A stretch of 64,000 bases of DNA from Undibacterium paludis (GTDB lineage: Bacteria > Pseudomonadota > Gammaproteobacteria > Burkholderiales > Burkholderiaceae_D), in the NCBI RefSeq assembly GCF_022568815.1, contig NZ_JAKZHX010000016.1:78767-142766 (forward strand). The letters run 5' to 3'. Of this stretch, positions 54,405 through 63,207 are shown piece by piece (position 1 is the first letter of the stretch; the number at the start of each line of letters is the position of its first letter). A program made the translations under genes and the position numbers. The notes under the pieces were generated by a model, which made no database searches, was not told the DNA's origin, and saw only the letters and a list, made by a program, of their open reading frames with translations.

Positions 54405-56102
54405 TCAAGCCTTACCCATCATTGGCAAATTCAAACCCTCACGCTTGGCACAATCAATCGCCTGCTGATATCCGGCGTCAGCATGACGCATGACGCCGGA
54501 GCCGCAATCGTTGACCAGCACACGGGCCAGTCGTTTGGCCGCTGCATCGCTGCCGTCGGCGACGATGACCATACCGGAATGCTGGGAATATCCCATGCCC
54601 ACGCCACCACCATGATGCAGCGATACCCAGCTTGCACCACCGGCAGTATTCAACAAGGCGTTCAGCAATGGCCAATCGGATACGGCATCGGTGCCATCGC
54701 GCATGCCTTCGGTTTCTCGATTGGGGCTGGCGACTGAACCTGTGTCCAGATGGTCACGGCCAATGACGATCGGTGCTTTCAATTCGCCATTTTTGACCAT
54801 TTCATTGAAGGCCAGACCAGCGATATGACGCTCGCCCAGGCCCAGCCAGCAGATACGTGCCGGCAAACCCTGGAAGGCAATACGCTCACCTGCCATGTCC
54901 AGCCATTTGTGCACGCCTTTATTGTGCGGGAACAATTCCTTGATTTTGGCGTCGGTCTTGCGGATATCTTCCGGGTCACCAGACAGGGCTACCCAGCGGA
55001 ACGGGCCTTTGCCGTCGCAGAACAGGGGACGTATATAAGCAGGTACAAAACCCGGGAAGTCAAAGGCATTCTTGACGCCGGTATCAAACGCCACCTGACG
55101 GATGTTATTGCCATAATCGACAGTCGGTATGCCCATGGCGTGGAAGTCGAGCATGGCTTGCACATGGACTGCGCAGGCTTGTGATGCGTCAGCAGTCAGC
55201 CTGGCATGCTGAGCGGCGTCTTGCTGGGCGGCTTTCCATTGCTCCACTGTCCAGCCTATGGGCAGGTAACCATTGATGAGGTCATGGGCAGAAGTCTGGT
55301 CAGTCACCAGGTCTGGTTTCATGCCACCGGCTTTGGCGCGTTTGACCAATTCCGGCAATATTTCTGCCGCATTGCCGAGCAGTGCGATGGACACAGCCTC
55401 TTTACGGTCGCAATGATGTTTGATCAGCGCCAAGGCGTCGTCAAGGTCTTTAGCCTGCTTGTCGACATAACGGGTGCGCAGGCGGAAGTCTATGCTCGAC
55501 TGCTGGCATTCGATGTTAAGGGATACCGCGCCGGCGAAGCTGGCGGCCAGAGGCTGCGCGCCGCCCATGCCGCCAAGACCGGCGGTCAGGATCCAGCGCC
55601 CGCCCCAGTCGCCATTGAAATGCTGGCGGCCTGCCTCGGCAAAAGTTTCATAAGTGCCCTGGACAATACCCTGTGTGCCTATGTATATCCAGCTACCCGC
55701 TGTCATCTGACCGTACATGAACAGGCCCTTGCGGTCGAGCTCATTGAAGTGTTCCCAGTTCGCCCACTTCGGCACCAGGTTGGAATTGGCGATCAGCACG
55801 CGCGGTGCATCTTCGTGGGTCTTGAACACGCCAACGGGCTTGCCGGACTGTATCAGCAAGGTTTCATCTTCGCCCAGCTGTTTCAGCGAGGCGAGTATCT
55901 GGTCATAGCATTCCCAGTTGCGGGCAGCACGGCCTATGCCACCATACACCACCAGGTGCTTGGGGTTTTCTGCAACGGCAGGGTCCAGATTGTTCTGGAT
56001 CATGCGGTAGGCCGCTTCGGCTACCCAGGTCTTGCAGGTTTTTTCTGCGCCGCGTGGTGCATGGATTTCGCGGCTGGCATCCCAGCGTGGATCGTTATTC
56101 AT
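54405..56102 (-). CDS. hutU: Urocanate hydratase (urocanase)
   Basis: The 565-residue enzyme uses bound NAD+ as an electrophile to turn urocanate into imidazolone propionate. It shows MLMNNLDPAVAE-like QNNLDPAVAENPKHLVVYGGIGRAARNW at the N-terminus, the GTYETFAEAGRQHF and TAGLGGMGGAQPLA dinucleotide region, CQQSSIDFRLRTRYVD, and the C-terminal HHGGGVGMGYSQHSGMV block. It is the first gene of the hut operon, with a promoter and a perfect palindromic operator about 140-165 bp upstream. Confidence 0.98.
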   Translation of the reverse strand: MNNDPRWDASREIHAPRGAEKTCKTWVAEAAYRMIQNNLDPAVAENPKHLVVYGGIGRAARNWECYDQILASLKQLGEDETLLIQSGKPVGVFKTHEDAPRVLIANSNLVPKWANWEHFNELDRKGLFMYGQMTAGSWIYIGTQGIVQGTYETFAEAGRQHFNGDWGGRWILTAGLGGMGGAQPLAASFAGAVSLNIECQQSSIDFRLRTRYVDKQAKDLDDALALIKHHCDRKEAVSIALLGNAAEILPELVKRAKAGGMKPDLVTDQTSAHDLINGYLPIGWTVEQWKAAQQDAAQHARLTADASQACAVHVQAMLDFHAMGIPTVDYGNNIRQVAFDTGVKNAFDFPGFVPAYIRPLFCDGKGPFRWVALSGDPEDIRKTDAKIKELFPHNKGVHKWLDMAGERIAFQGLPARICWLGLGERHIAGLAFNEMVKNGELKAPIVIGRDHLDTGSVASPNRETEGMRDGTDAVSDWPLLNALLNTAGGASWVSLHHGGGVGMGYSQHSGMVIVADGSDAAAKRLARVLVNDCGSGVMRHADAGYQQAIDCAKREGLNLPMMGKA

Positions 56103-56242
56103 TGTCTCTCTCCATCAGTTAAATACAGGGTAGCGGCAAAAACCCGGAAACAGGCACGGTCCGCAGCTACATATAAAAAAATCAAAGTCCCTGGAAATTC
56201 CAGCCAGGTCAAAAAATACACCCAAGCAAATCATTAAGAGAA

Positions 56243-56271
56243 ATTTTAAGTTGTATATACAACTTACGCAA
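56243..56271 (-). promoter_or_regulatory. hut operon promoter with HutC-type operator
   Basis: On the minus strand TTGCGT (-35), 17 bases and TAAAAT (-10) form a promoter with a start near 56236. Its spacer holds the perfect 20-bp palindrome TAAGTTGTATATACAACTTA (56247-56266). The core TTGTATATACAA matches the kind of site bound by HutC repressors of the GntR family. Urocanate release of HutC is the known induction signal in other bacteria. Confidence 0.85.
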
Positions 56272-56456
56272 GCGATTTTTTGCAAATTCTCGTGAATATT
56301 CTCTTTGCAGGCTTGCCCTCATCTTGACGCCATTCCAGATGCCGCAATTGGCGCGATCTTACCGATCTATGACGTTTACGCCACTTTTACTAAAAAGCCC
56401 GTGCATCGACAATAGATACATGCAATCAAGCATATATCCCACAGAAAGGAAGAACC

Positions 56457-56864
56457 ATGTCCATCGTCACCGACGTCGTCGCCGCCAGCAGTGCAGAAGC
56501 CATTGCCCATTTCTCAGACAGCCTGCGCTATGAGACTGACTGCTGGGACACCCATGACGCCATCTCCAGCGGCCAGGCAGATTTTGTCCTGCTTGATGTC
56601 CGCAGCCCTGAGTCCTATGCCAAAGGCCATGTACCGGGCGCCATCAATCTGTTGCGTGGCAAGATAATTGCGTCCAAACTGGCCAGCTACCCTGCCGACA
56701 CCCTGTTTGTCACCTATTGCGCCGGGCCTCACTGCAATGGTGCAACCCGTGCCGCTATCAGGCTGGCGCAACTGGGGCGCCCCGTGAAAATCATGATAGG
56801 CGGCATCACCGGCTGGCTTGACGAAGGCTTCAGTCTGACGACAGAAGTCACTGAGCTGGCATGA
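56457..56864 (+). CDS. Rhodanese-like sulfurtransferase
   Basis: This 135-residue single rhodanese domain carries FVLLDVRSPESYAKGHVPGAINL and the active loop VTYCAGPHCNGATRAA, with Cys88 as the likely sulfur carrier (Cys93 is the alternative). Such proteins move sulfane sulfur or act in stress responses in the cytoplasm. Its stop overlaps the start of the acetyltransferase (ATGA), so the two form one operon. It is divergent from hutU across 354 bp, which hold the hut promoter and an AAGGAAG ribosome site. Confidence 0.93.
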   Translation: MSIVTDVVAASSAEAIAHFSDSLRYETDCWDTHDAISSGQADFVLLDVRSPESYAKGHVPGAINLLRGKIIASKLASYPADTLFVTYCAGPHCNGATRAAIRLAQLGRPVKIMIGGITGWLDEGFSLTTEVTELA

Positions 56865-57343
56865 GTGCAATAGCGACAAAAACGCCATTCTGCATACGCC
56901 CAGCCCTTGCCGCCGACGCGGCAGGGTTGTTGCAACTGATGCGCGAACTGGCTGCCTTTGAAGCTTATCTGGATGCATTCCGTGTTACAGAACAGGATTT
57001 GCTCACACGTGGCCTCGATACAGAACATCCACAGTTCAAGGCTTATGTCGCTGCCACAACATCAGGTGAGCTGCTGGGCTATTCAGTCCTTGTCGAAATC
57101 GCGTTCACCTATGACCTGCGGCCAGACTGGCGGCTGAAAGAGCTCTATGTCAGCGCTCCTGTCCGCCAGCTTGGCGTGGGTAAGGCATTGATGCTGCACA
57201 TCGTTGATGAAGCCAGACAGCATGGTTGCGGCAGACTGAAATGGGATGTGTTGCCAGACAATAGCTACGCCAAGCGGTTTTACAGACAATTTGGCGGCGA
57301 ACCTGTAACAGACTGGGAGGCATGGATTCTGCCGTTTGACTAA
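56861..57343 (+). CDS. GNAT family N-acetyltransferase
   Basis: The 160-residue protein is a diamine-acetyltransferase-like GNAT: CIRPALAADAAGLLQLMRELAAFE at the N-terminus, LGYSVLVEIAFTYDLRPDWRLKELYV for strands 3 and 4, VRQLGVGKALMLHIVDEARQHGCGRLKWDVLPDNSYAKRFYRQFGG for the acetyl-CoA loop and C-terminal half. The family often acetylates polyamines or thialysine; the substrate here is unknown. It is coupled to the rhodanese gene by a four-base overlap. Confidence 0.93.
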   Translation: MSAIATKTPFCIRPALAADAAGLLQLMRELAAFEAYLDAFRVTEQDLLTRGLDTEHPQFKAYVAATTSGELLGYSVLVEIAFTYDLRPDWRLKELYVSAPVRQLGVGKALMLHIVDEARQHGCGRLKWDVLPDNSYAKRFYRQFGGEPVTDWEAWILPFD

Positions 57344-57438
57344 AGACTTGCAGCGGCAGGTGAGAGAATACGCCCCTCACTTCCCCAGCCCGACTTTACT
57401 GTTAGCATAACAGGACTTTCAAACCACTCACTCACCCC

Positions 57439-57945
57439 ATGAAACACATCCATTTCATTGAAGGCCCGGTCGGCGCCGGAAAATCCACCTATGCAAAAGC
57501 ATTCGCCGCCAGGGGAGGTTTTACTCATATCGCGCTGGATGAATGGTTTGTCCGGCTGTTCAGCCCGGATCGCCCCAAAGACAACTTCATCCCCTGGTAT
57601 GCAGAACGAAAAGCCAGGCTGATCACATTGATCATCAATTATGCCCGCACCATTCTTGACAGCAACAATAGTGTTGCCCTTGAACTTGGGCTCATCCAGC
57701 GTGGACCGAGGGTGGAGTTACTTCGCCAATTGCAGCAAGAAGGCATCAGTTTTTCAATTCATCTACTGGATGCGCCGAAAAATATCCGCCATGAACGGGT
57801 CAAGCGACGCAATCTGGAACAGGGCGCCAGCTTTTCAATGCTTGTTCCAGACCATGTCTTTGACATTGCAAGCAATATGTGGGAAGCACCTGACGAGATT
57901 GAGCTTGAGGAATTTGATTTTGTCTTCCCAAGTAACAGTGCGTAA
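57439..57945 (+). CDS. P-loop kinase-like AAA protein
   Basis: This 168-residue protein has a Walker A motif at its N-terminus (HFIEGPVGAGKSTYAKAFA, about residues 5-23), an LDEWFVRLF segment and an RHERVKRRNLEQG lid. The layout matches the zeta-toxin/chloramphenicol-kinase-like AAA_33 group that phosphorylates small molecules. No antitoxin partner is next to it, so it is more likely a small-molecule kinase. It stands alone, 95 bp after the acetyltransferase. Confidence 0.85.
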   Translation: MKHIHFIEGPVGAGKSTYAKAFAARGGFTHIALDEWFVRLFSPDRPKDNFIPWYAERKARLITLIINYARTILDSNNSVALELGLIQRGPRVELLRQLQQEGISFSIHLLDAPKNIRHERVKRRNLEQGASFSMLVPDHVFDIASNMWEAPDEIELEEFDFVFPSNSA

Positions 57946-58046
57946 AACAGTGCATAAAAATCGCCATTGATTTGATGCCCACCTTATGCCCCCAGTGATT
58001 TGATCATTATCTGCGCCCTCACTTCAAGAATTTGACAGGAATAGAC

Positions 58047-58095
58047 TTGACCGGCGTAATTCATCTCGATTAGAATACCTACCAACTAGTCGGTA
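58047..58095 (+). promoter_or_regulatory. Promoter and TetR operator of the cupin gene
   Basis: TTGACC (58047-58052) and TAGAAT (58071-58076) form a promoter with an 18-base spacer. TACCAACTAGTCGGTA (58080-58095) lies across the start point and is a near-perfect dyad. The left half recurs before the SDR gene at 59473, pointing to one repressor, probably the TetR protein encoded between the two sites. Confidence 0.75.
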
Positions 58096-58108
58096 TTTTA
58101 TAAAAATC

Positions 58109-58801
58109 ATGAAACTCAACTCAGACCTCAGTCAACGTGTCATCATCCAGTCTGCCGATTTACCATGGGTAGACTCCCCTGCAAGTGGCGTGCAGCGCAA
58201 GATGCTGGAACGCCATGGTGAAGAAGTGGCCAGGGCAACGTCGATAGTCCGCTATGCGGCCGGATCACAATTCCCGCTACATGTACATGATCTTGGTGAA
58301 GAGATTTTTGTGCTGGATGGCGTTTTTGAAGATGAGCATGGCGGCTACGGACCAGGCATGTATATCAAGAACCCGCCCGGCTCTACCCATGCGCCCGGTT
58401 CAAGCACCGGGTGCACCCTGTTTGTCAAACTGCGTCATCTTGATCCGGATGACAGCGAAACTGTGCGTATTGATATCAACACCAGCAACTGGCTCCCCGG
58501 CCTGGTGCCTGGCCTGTCAGTCATGCCGTTGTCAGAATTTGAAGCCCAGCATACGGCCCTGGTGCGCTGGGCGCCCGGCACACGCTTCAAGCCACATCGT
58601 CACTTTGGGGGTGAAGAGATTTTTGTACTCGAAGGCATGTTTGAAGATGAATTTGGTCAATATCCGGCTGGTACCTGGATGCGCAGCCCGCACATGAGTG
58701 CACATCACCCTTTCAGCACCCGGGGCTGCCTTATTTTGGTCAAGACCGGGCATCTGTTACAGTCACAGACACCGGATACTTCGCTGGAACTTAATACATG
58801 A
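58109..58801 (+). CDS. Double-cupin (ChrR-like) protein
   Basis: The 230-residue protein contains two tandem cupin domains of the ChrR type. Each has a metal site of the form HVHDLGEEIFVLDG or HRHFGGEEIFVLEG, followed by FEDE-xxGxYxxG and a GC-x-LFVK or GCLILVK strand. Both His/Glu sets are intact, so each barrel likely holds a metal. ChrR proteins pair with sigma-E factors as anti-sigma factors, but here the zinc-binding anti-sigma N-terminus is missing, so an enzyme such as a dioxygenase or isomerase, or a binding protein, is more likely. It overlaps the TetR start by four bases. Confidence 0.9.
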   Translation: MKLNSDLSQRVIIQSADLPWVDSPASGVQRKMLERHGEEVARATSIVRYAAGSQFPLHVHDLGEEIFVLDGVFEDEHGGYGPGMYIKNPPGSTHAPGSSTGCTLFVKLRHLDPDDSETVRIDINTSNWLPGLVPGLSVMPLSEFEAQHTALVRWAPGTRFKPHRHFGGEEIFVLEGMFEDEFGQYPAGTWMRSPHMSAHHPFSTRGCLILVKTGHLLQSQTPDTSLELNT

Positions 58802-59409
58802 AACATTTTTCTGAAATATCGGCATCTGCCGAACGCGTTGTCGATGCTGCCGAAGGCTTGATACAAGAGCGCGGCTACAACGGCTTTTCCTATGATGACG
58901 TCGCCAGCCTGATCGGCATCAAAAAACCGAGCATACACCATCACTTCGCCACCAAATCAGAATTGGCCGCCGTCGTGGCGCAACGCTACACCCACCGTTT
59001 TCGCGAACAGTTGCTGCGCATAGAAGGGCAGTATGCCCATGCCCCAGAGCGTCTTGCTGCCTATACCGAGTTGTTCGAGGCAACTTATATCAGGGATCAA
59101 AAACTCTGCGTCTGCGGCATGCTGGGTGCAGAGGCCAATTCCCTGCCTGAACTGGTGGTCAATGAAGTAGACGGCTTTTTTGCCGCCAATATTACCTGGC
59201 TCAGTGCAGTCATTGCAGCAGGTCAGCAGCAGGGGCAGATCGACAAGGCACAAAGTGCCGGTGAAATTGCCCAAGCTTTGCTATGCGCAATGGAAGGCGC
59301 CATGATAGTCGGGCGCAGGGCGGTCGGGCGCACGACAGCAGGCATACAAACCCAGGGGCCTGCACAGGTGGGCCAGACTTTTTTAAAAGCCATACGTCAA
59401 ACGAGTTAA
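58798..59409 (+). CDS. TetR family regulator of the cupin-SDR unit
   Basis: This 203-residue repressor has the helix-turn-helix AERVVDAAEGLIQERGYNGFSYDDVASLIGIKKPSIHHHFATKSEL (about 11-57) and a ligand domain with CVCGMLGAEANSLP, a TetR_C motif of the group that controls quinone or electrophile responses. The paired Cys residues near 103-105 could sense oxidants. It is coupled to the cupin gene. Two matching operators flank it, suggesting it represses itself and the SDR. Confidence 0.92.
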   Translation: MKHFSEISASAERVVDAAEGLIQERGYNGFSYDDVASLIGIKKPSIHHHFATKSELAAVVAQRYTHRFREQLLRIEGQYAHAPERLAAYTELFEATYIRDQKLCVCGMLGAEANSLPELVVNEVDGFFAANITWLSAVIAAGQQQGQIDKAQSAGEIAQALLCAMEGAMIVGRRAVGRTTAGIQTQGPAQVGQTFLKAIRQTS

Positions 59410-59472
59410 GCATCAGACATTGGCAAAGCAGCCATAAGCGACTATCGTCGCTTATTTTTTTAAACAAATACC

Positions 59473-59488
59473 TACCAACTGATAGGTA
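59473..59488 (+). promoter_or_regulatory. Second TetR operator, before the SDR gene
   Basis: TACCAACTGATAGGTA shares the left half TACCAACT and the right half GGTA with the site at 58080. It lies 17 bases before the SDR start, next to the AAGGAG ribosome site. Confidence 0.75.
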
Positions 59489-59504
59489 AGCAAAAAGGAG
59501 TATC

Positions 59505-60290
59505 ATGAACCCCACATCGTTCACATCATTCACAGGCAAAAAGCTTTTGGTCATTGGCGGCACCAGCGGCATGGGCCTGCAAACAGCAAAGCTGTTTACA
59601 GAACAAGGCGGCCAGGTAGTCATCGTCGGCCATCGTGCCGACAAGCTTGAAGATGCCATCAAGTGCATCGGCCACCCCTCGCAATCCCTGGCATTGCTCG
59701 CCGACCTGACACAAGAAGCCAGTGTGCAAGAGTTATTACGCACCATCACTGCAGATCACAGTGACATCAGCCATCTGGTCAATGCCGCAGGCGTATTCTT
59801 CCCCAAGCCTTTTCTTGAACATGGCATCAGCGATTATGAGCAATACATGGTCTTGAACAAGGCCTTCTTTTTCATCACACAAAAAGTCGTCATCAACATG
59901 ATAGCCAGCGAGCGAGCTGGTGCCATCGTCAATATCGGCTCCATGTGGGGCAAGCAGGCAATTGCAGCCACGCCCTCTTCCGCCTATTCCATGGCCAAGG
60001 CAGGCTTGCATGCACTGACCCAGCATCTGGCAATGGAGCTGGCCAGCCACCATATCCGAGTTAATGCCGTTTCGCCGGCAGTGGTACAGACACCAATTTA
60101 TGAAGGCTTCATCCCCAAGGCTGAAGTCCATCAGGCCCTGCAGGGTTTTAACAGTTTTCACCCGATTGGCAGGGTCGGCACACCACAGGACGTCGCTGAA
60201 ACGATCATTTTCCTGCTGTCAGAAAAAGCTGCCTGGGTTACTGGCGCGGTGTGGGATGTGGATGGCGGCGTGATGGCGGGTCGCAATTAA
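59505..60290 (+). CDS. Short-chain dehydrogenase controlled by the TetR protein
   Basis: The 261-residue SDR has the nucleotide loop VIGGTSGMGLQTAKLF, a HRADKL segment favouring NADP, VNAAG, the catalytic Ser in VNIGSMWGKQ and YSMAK with catalytic Tyr and Lys. The C-terminal block GAVWDVDGGVMAGRN is typical of reductases with Rossmann fold. The substrate is unknown; such TetR-controlled SDRs often reduce toxic quinones or aldehydes. A terminator follows at 60292. Confidence 0.92.
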   Translation: MNPTSFTSFTGKKLLVIGGTSGMGLQTAKLFTEQGGQVVIVGHRADKLEDAIKCIGHPSQSLALLADLTQEASVQELLRTITADHSDISHLVNAAGVFFPKPFLEHGISDYEQYMVLNKAFFFITQKVVINMIASERAGAIVNIGSMWGKQAIAATPSSAYSMAKAGLHALTQHLAMELASHHIRVNAVSPAVVQTPIYEGFIPKAEVHQALQGFNSFHPIGRVGTPQDVAETIIFLLSEKAAWVTGAVWDVDGGVMAGRN

Positions 60291-60291
60291 A

Positions 60292-60325
60292 AAAAGCAGG
60301 CCATCTGCATGGATGATCTGCTTTT
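60292..60325 (+). terminator. Terminator after the SDR gene
   Basis: AAAAGCAG (60292-60299) pairs with CTGCTTTT (60318-60325), with an inner CATC/GATG stem. The T-run is short. Confidence 0.65.
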
Positions 60326-60355
60326 CGTCACCTATATTTAATCATTCTGACGGTA

Positions 60356-61162
60356 TCAGGCTTCACCGCTCAAAGCTGCATTCATGTAGGGATAGCTCAA
60401 TTCATGCTGAAACAATGCGGCAGTCTGGCCCTGGTGCAAAAACTGGTGCACCTCTTGCCTGCCGTGGTGATAAGCAAGCTGGAAAGGCGCAGGCCCTAAC
60501 GAAAAACGACGGCAACCGGCAGCAAACAGCTGTTTGATGTCGGGCATGCCGGGCACGGCCATAATATTGATCGAAATATCCAGCGCCTGCGAGATAGTGG
60601 AAACAGTCGCCACATCACTGAGCCCAGGCAAAAATGCAGCGCTGGCCCCGGCAGCCTGGTAAGCCTGTGTACGGGTAATCGCCATCTGTATGGCAGCATC
60701 CCCACTGGCCAGTTCGCGCAAATAAACATCTGTCCTGGCGTTGATAAAGCATTCTGCGCCAGCCAGCCTGTTACGGATCGCCTTGATTTTCGCCACCAGC
60801 AATTCTGGCGCACCGCCGCCATCTTCAAGATTGATGCCGGCCACACCGCATTGCTGAAGGTCTGCCGCCAGCGCGGCAACTGTGTCGGCATCATCGCTGT
60901 AACCGTCTTCAATATCGACCGACAAAGGCACCCTGATGACGCGCATGATGCGGCGCACGGCGGCCAGCAATTCATCACGCGGCACAGTGCCACCGTCAGC
61001 ATAACCGAGCGCCCAGGCCAGTGACGCGCTGGACGTGGCTACCGCTCTGGCGCCGTCACGTTCAAACAGGACGGCACTGGCGGCGTCCCAGGCATTGGGC
61101 AGCAGCAAGGGTGTACTGCCGGTGTGTAATTCTTTGAATATACTGAAGCTCGTGGCTGTCAT
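60356..61162 (-). CDS. PEP mutase/isocitrate lyase family protein
   Basis: The 268-residue protein, starting at 61162 behind a GGAG six bases upstream, has the PEP mutase-like barrel: LLLPNAWDAASAVLF, RAVATSSASLAWALGYADG, PLSVDIEDGY, GINLEDGG and FINARTDVY. The family cleaves or rearranges C-C and C-P bonds, as in isocitrate lyase, methylisocitrate lyase and oxaloacetase. The lyase loop KKCGH is absent, so it is not a standard isocitrate lyase; the reaction is unknown. It is monocistronic. Confidence 0.9.
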   Translation of the reverse strand: MTATSFSIFKELHTGSTPLLLPNAWDAASAVLFERDGARAVATSSASLAWALGYADGGTVPRDELLAAVRRIMRVIRVPLSVDIEDGYSDDADTVAALAADLQQCGVAGINLEDGGGAPELLVAKIKAIRNRLAGAECFINARTDVYLRELASGDAAIQMAITRTQAYQAAGASAAFLPGLSDVATVSTISQALDISINIMAVPGMPDIKQLFAAGCRRFSLGPAPFQLAYHHGRQEVHQFLHQGQTAALFQHELSYPYMNAALSGEA

Positions 61163-61308
61163 GAAAAACTCCAAATGTTAATCAGATAAAAAACATTGAA
61201 ATCTTAGGTAATACAGCAGGAGATATCCCGCCGGATTCGGCCATCATTGTCACACAAAAAAAGCCGAACCGTTGAGGGCGGCCCGGCTGTTCAGCAACTC
61301 ATACTCCA

Positions 61309-62064
61309 TCAGGCGTCAAAGCCACCATCGGCCTTGAGATTGGCGCCAGTGATGAATGCTGCTTCTTCGCTGGCCAGGTAAGCAACCAGGCTGGCAATCT
61401 GTATACCCGTGCCATATTGGCCCGTCGCCATATAGCTGCGCATGGTGTCGGCAAAAGCACCGTTGGCCGGATTCATTTCGGTATCAACCGGGCCTGGCTG
61501 TATGTTGTTGACCGTGATGCCCTGTGGCCCCAGATCACGTGCCAGGCCACGTGTAAATGAGGCGACAGCACCCTTGGTCAAGGCATACACGGACAAACCG
61601 GGTACAGGCACATAGTCACTGTTGACACTGCCTATGGTGATGATGCGGCCACCCGCTTTCATGTGGTGCTGGGCCTCCTGTATGGCGACAAACACAGCTG
61701 TCACATTGACGGCAATCAGTTTCTGGTAATCGTCCATGCTGAAGTCGGCGATATGGCCCGCTGCCAGCGCACCTGCATTGTTGACCAGGATGTCAAGGCT
61801 ACCCAATTCTGCTGCAGTCGTATTGACCGCCAGTCTGACCGCATCAGCATCTTGCGCATCTGCCCGTATTGCCATGGCCCTGCCGCCGTTTGCACGTATG
61901 GCCGCGACTACTTTATCTGCCTGTTCGCTGCTGCTGGAATAAGTGATGGCGACTGCTGCCCCCTCGCTGGCCAGCCGGGCTGCTATCGCTGCACCTATGC
62001 CACGTGAACCGCCGGTGACCAGGGCGACTTTACCGTTGAGTTTTGTGTTTGCTGCTTGTGTCAT
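61309..62064 (-). CDS. Short-chain dehydrogenase divergent from LysR
   Basis: From 62064, behind AGGAGA, the protein is 251 residues. It shows VALVTGGSRGIGAAIAARLA, a SSSEQADKV stretch, LVNNAGALAAG, a Ser in ITIGSVNSDY and YALTKGAVASFTRGLARDLGPQGITVN. An end block, ITGANLKADGGFDA, completes the classical SDR pattern. Its start region faces a LysR gene; the two probably form a regulator-target pair. The substrate is unknown. Confidence 0.93.
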   Translation of the reverse strand: MTQAANTKLNGKVALVTGGSRGIGAAIAARLASEGAAVAITYSSSSEQADKVVAAIRANGGRAMAIRADAQDADAVRLAVNTTAAELGSLDILVNNAGALAAGHIADFSMDDYQKLIAVNVTAVFVAIQEAQHHMKAGGRIITIGSVNSDYVPVPGLSVYALTKGAVASFTRGLARDLGPQGITVNNIQPGPVDTEMNPANGAFADTMRSYMATGQYGTGIQIASLVAYLASEEAAFITGANLKADGGFDA

Positions 62065-62151
62065 GATGTTCTCCTGAAATAATCCGTGATTGGATGGAGT
62101 CATTCTGGACCAAGTGAATGATGACAAGTAGTCCATAATCGATTACATTAC

Positions 62152-62170
62152 TTTCAACCATTAGTTGAAA
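62152..62170. promoter_or_regulatory. LysR-type inverted repeat
   Basis: TTTCAAC-CATTA-GTTGAAA is a perfect 19-bp dyad containing the T-N11-A LysR box. It sits nine bases before the lysR start and within the 114-bp SDR-lysR spacer, so a protein bound there could both activate the SDR gene and limit lysR. Confidence 0.7.
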
Positions 62171-62178
62171 ATAAAATC

Positions 62179-63114
62179 ATGGAAACCCTGTCCAGCATAG
62201 AATCCTTTGTCCGCAGTGCAGAGGCCGGCAGTTTTTCACAAGCTGCACGCAACCTGGGTCTGACACCGGCAGCAGTCAGCAAGAATGTCGCCAAGCTCGA
62301 ATCACGCCTGGGCATACGCCTGTTCCAGCGCAGCACGCGCAGTCTGGCGTTGACGGAAGAAGGTGAAATCTTCCTGGCCCAGGTCCGCAGCGGTCTGGAC
62401 AGCATACAGGCAGCCCTGGCCAATGTAGAAAACGTCGCCGGCAAGCCTGCCGGCATACTCAAGATCAGCCTGGCACTATCGTTCGGGCGCGATTATGTAC
62501 TTCCCCTGGTTCATGAATTTGTGCAGAAATACCCCGAAGTCATTCCCGACCTGCATTTTGATAACCGCAATGTTGACTTGATCGGCGAAGGTTTTGATGT
62601 AGCCATTGGCGGCGGCATAGAACTGGTACCCGGCGTGGTAGCGCGCGAAATAGGCCGCGCCCATGTCATACCGGTGGCCTCCCCCGCTTATCTGGCTGAG
62701 CATGGCATGCCAGCAAGACCCGACGACCTGATCCGGCATGATGGCATTCTGCGACGCTCGCCACAAAGCGGCAGACTACGCTCATGGACGCTGCGCAACG
62801 CCAGGGGTGAAGAAGCGCCAGTAGAACTCCGGGCGCGCATCATGATGGATGACCCCGAAGCCATGTGCCGTGCAGCCCTGCTCGGCATGGGGGTCGCCAT
62901 GGTACCCCGCCTGCACGCCCTGCCCTACCTGGACAGCGGCGAGTTGCAAAGACTGCTGCCGGCCTGGCATGCCGATATCGGCCCGCTTGCCATGTATTAT
63001 GCCAGCGGCCGCCTGATGCCAGCCAGGACGAGGCTGTTTGTGGATTTCATCCTCAAGCGTTTCAAGGAACGGGACATTGCAGGCAAGTTTTCTGCCCTGC
63101 CAGCAAAAAAGTGA
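62179..63114 (+). CDS. LysR family transcriptional regulator
   Basis: The 311-residue regulator has the LysR winged helix-turn-helix in residues about 3-62 (SIESFVRSAEAGSFSQAARNLGLTPAAVSKNVAKLESRLGIRLFQRSTRSLALTEEG in segments) and a periplasmic-binding-like effector domain after it. The pattern resembles DmlR/AaeR relatives. It is divergent from the SDR at 61309, with a perfect dyad in the shared spacer. It probably activates that gene in response to a small organic acid. Confidence 0.94.
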   Translation: METLSSIESFVRSAEAGSFSQAARNLGLTPAAVSKNVAKLESRLGIRLFQRSTRSLALTEEGEIFLAQVRSGLDSIQAALANVENVAGKPAGILKISLALSFGRDYVLPLVHEFVQKYPEVIPDLHFDNRNVDLIGEGFDVAIGGGIELVPGVVAREIGRAHVIPVASPAYLAEHGMPARPDDLIRHDGILRRSPQSGRLRSWTLRNARGEEAPVELRARIMMDDPEAMCRAALLGMGVAMVPRLHALPYLDSGELQRLLPAWHADIGPLAMYYASGRLMPARTRLFVDFILKRFKERDIAGKFSALPAKK

Positions 63115-63207
63115 GGCACACCAACAGGATAAATTCACGATCTGTCTCCAGCTATGAGAAAATGAGCGCCAACTTATATCTACTGTTTTATTTTTACTGT
63201 TACCCCT

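Noticed and set aside
55206..56237. 343-codon open frame opposite hutU
   Set aside because: Antisense to a conserved enzyme, with no motif. It also runs through the hut leader.
57439..57945. Zeta toxin of a toxin-antitoxin pair
   Set aside because: The Walker motif fits, but no small antitoxin gene lies next to it and the protein is shorter than typical zeta toxins.
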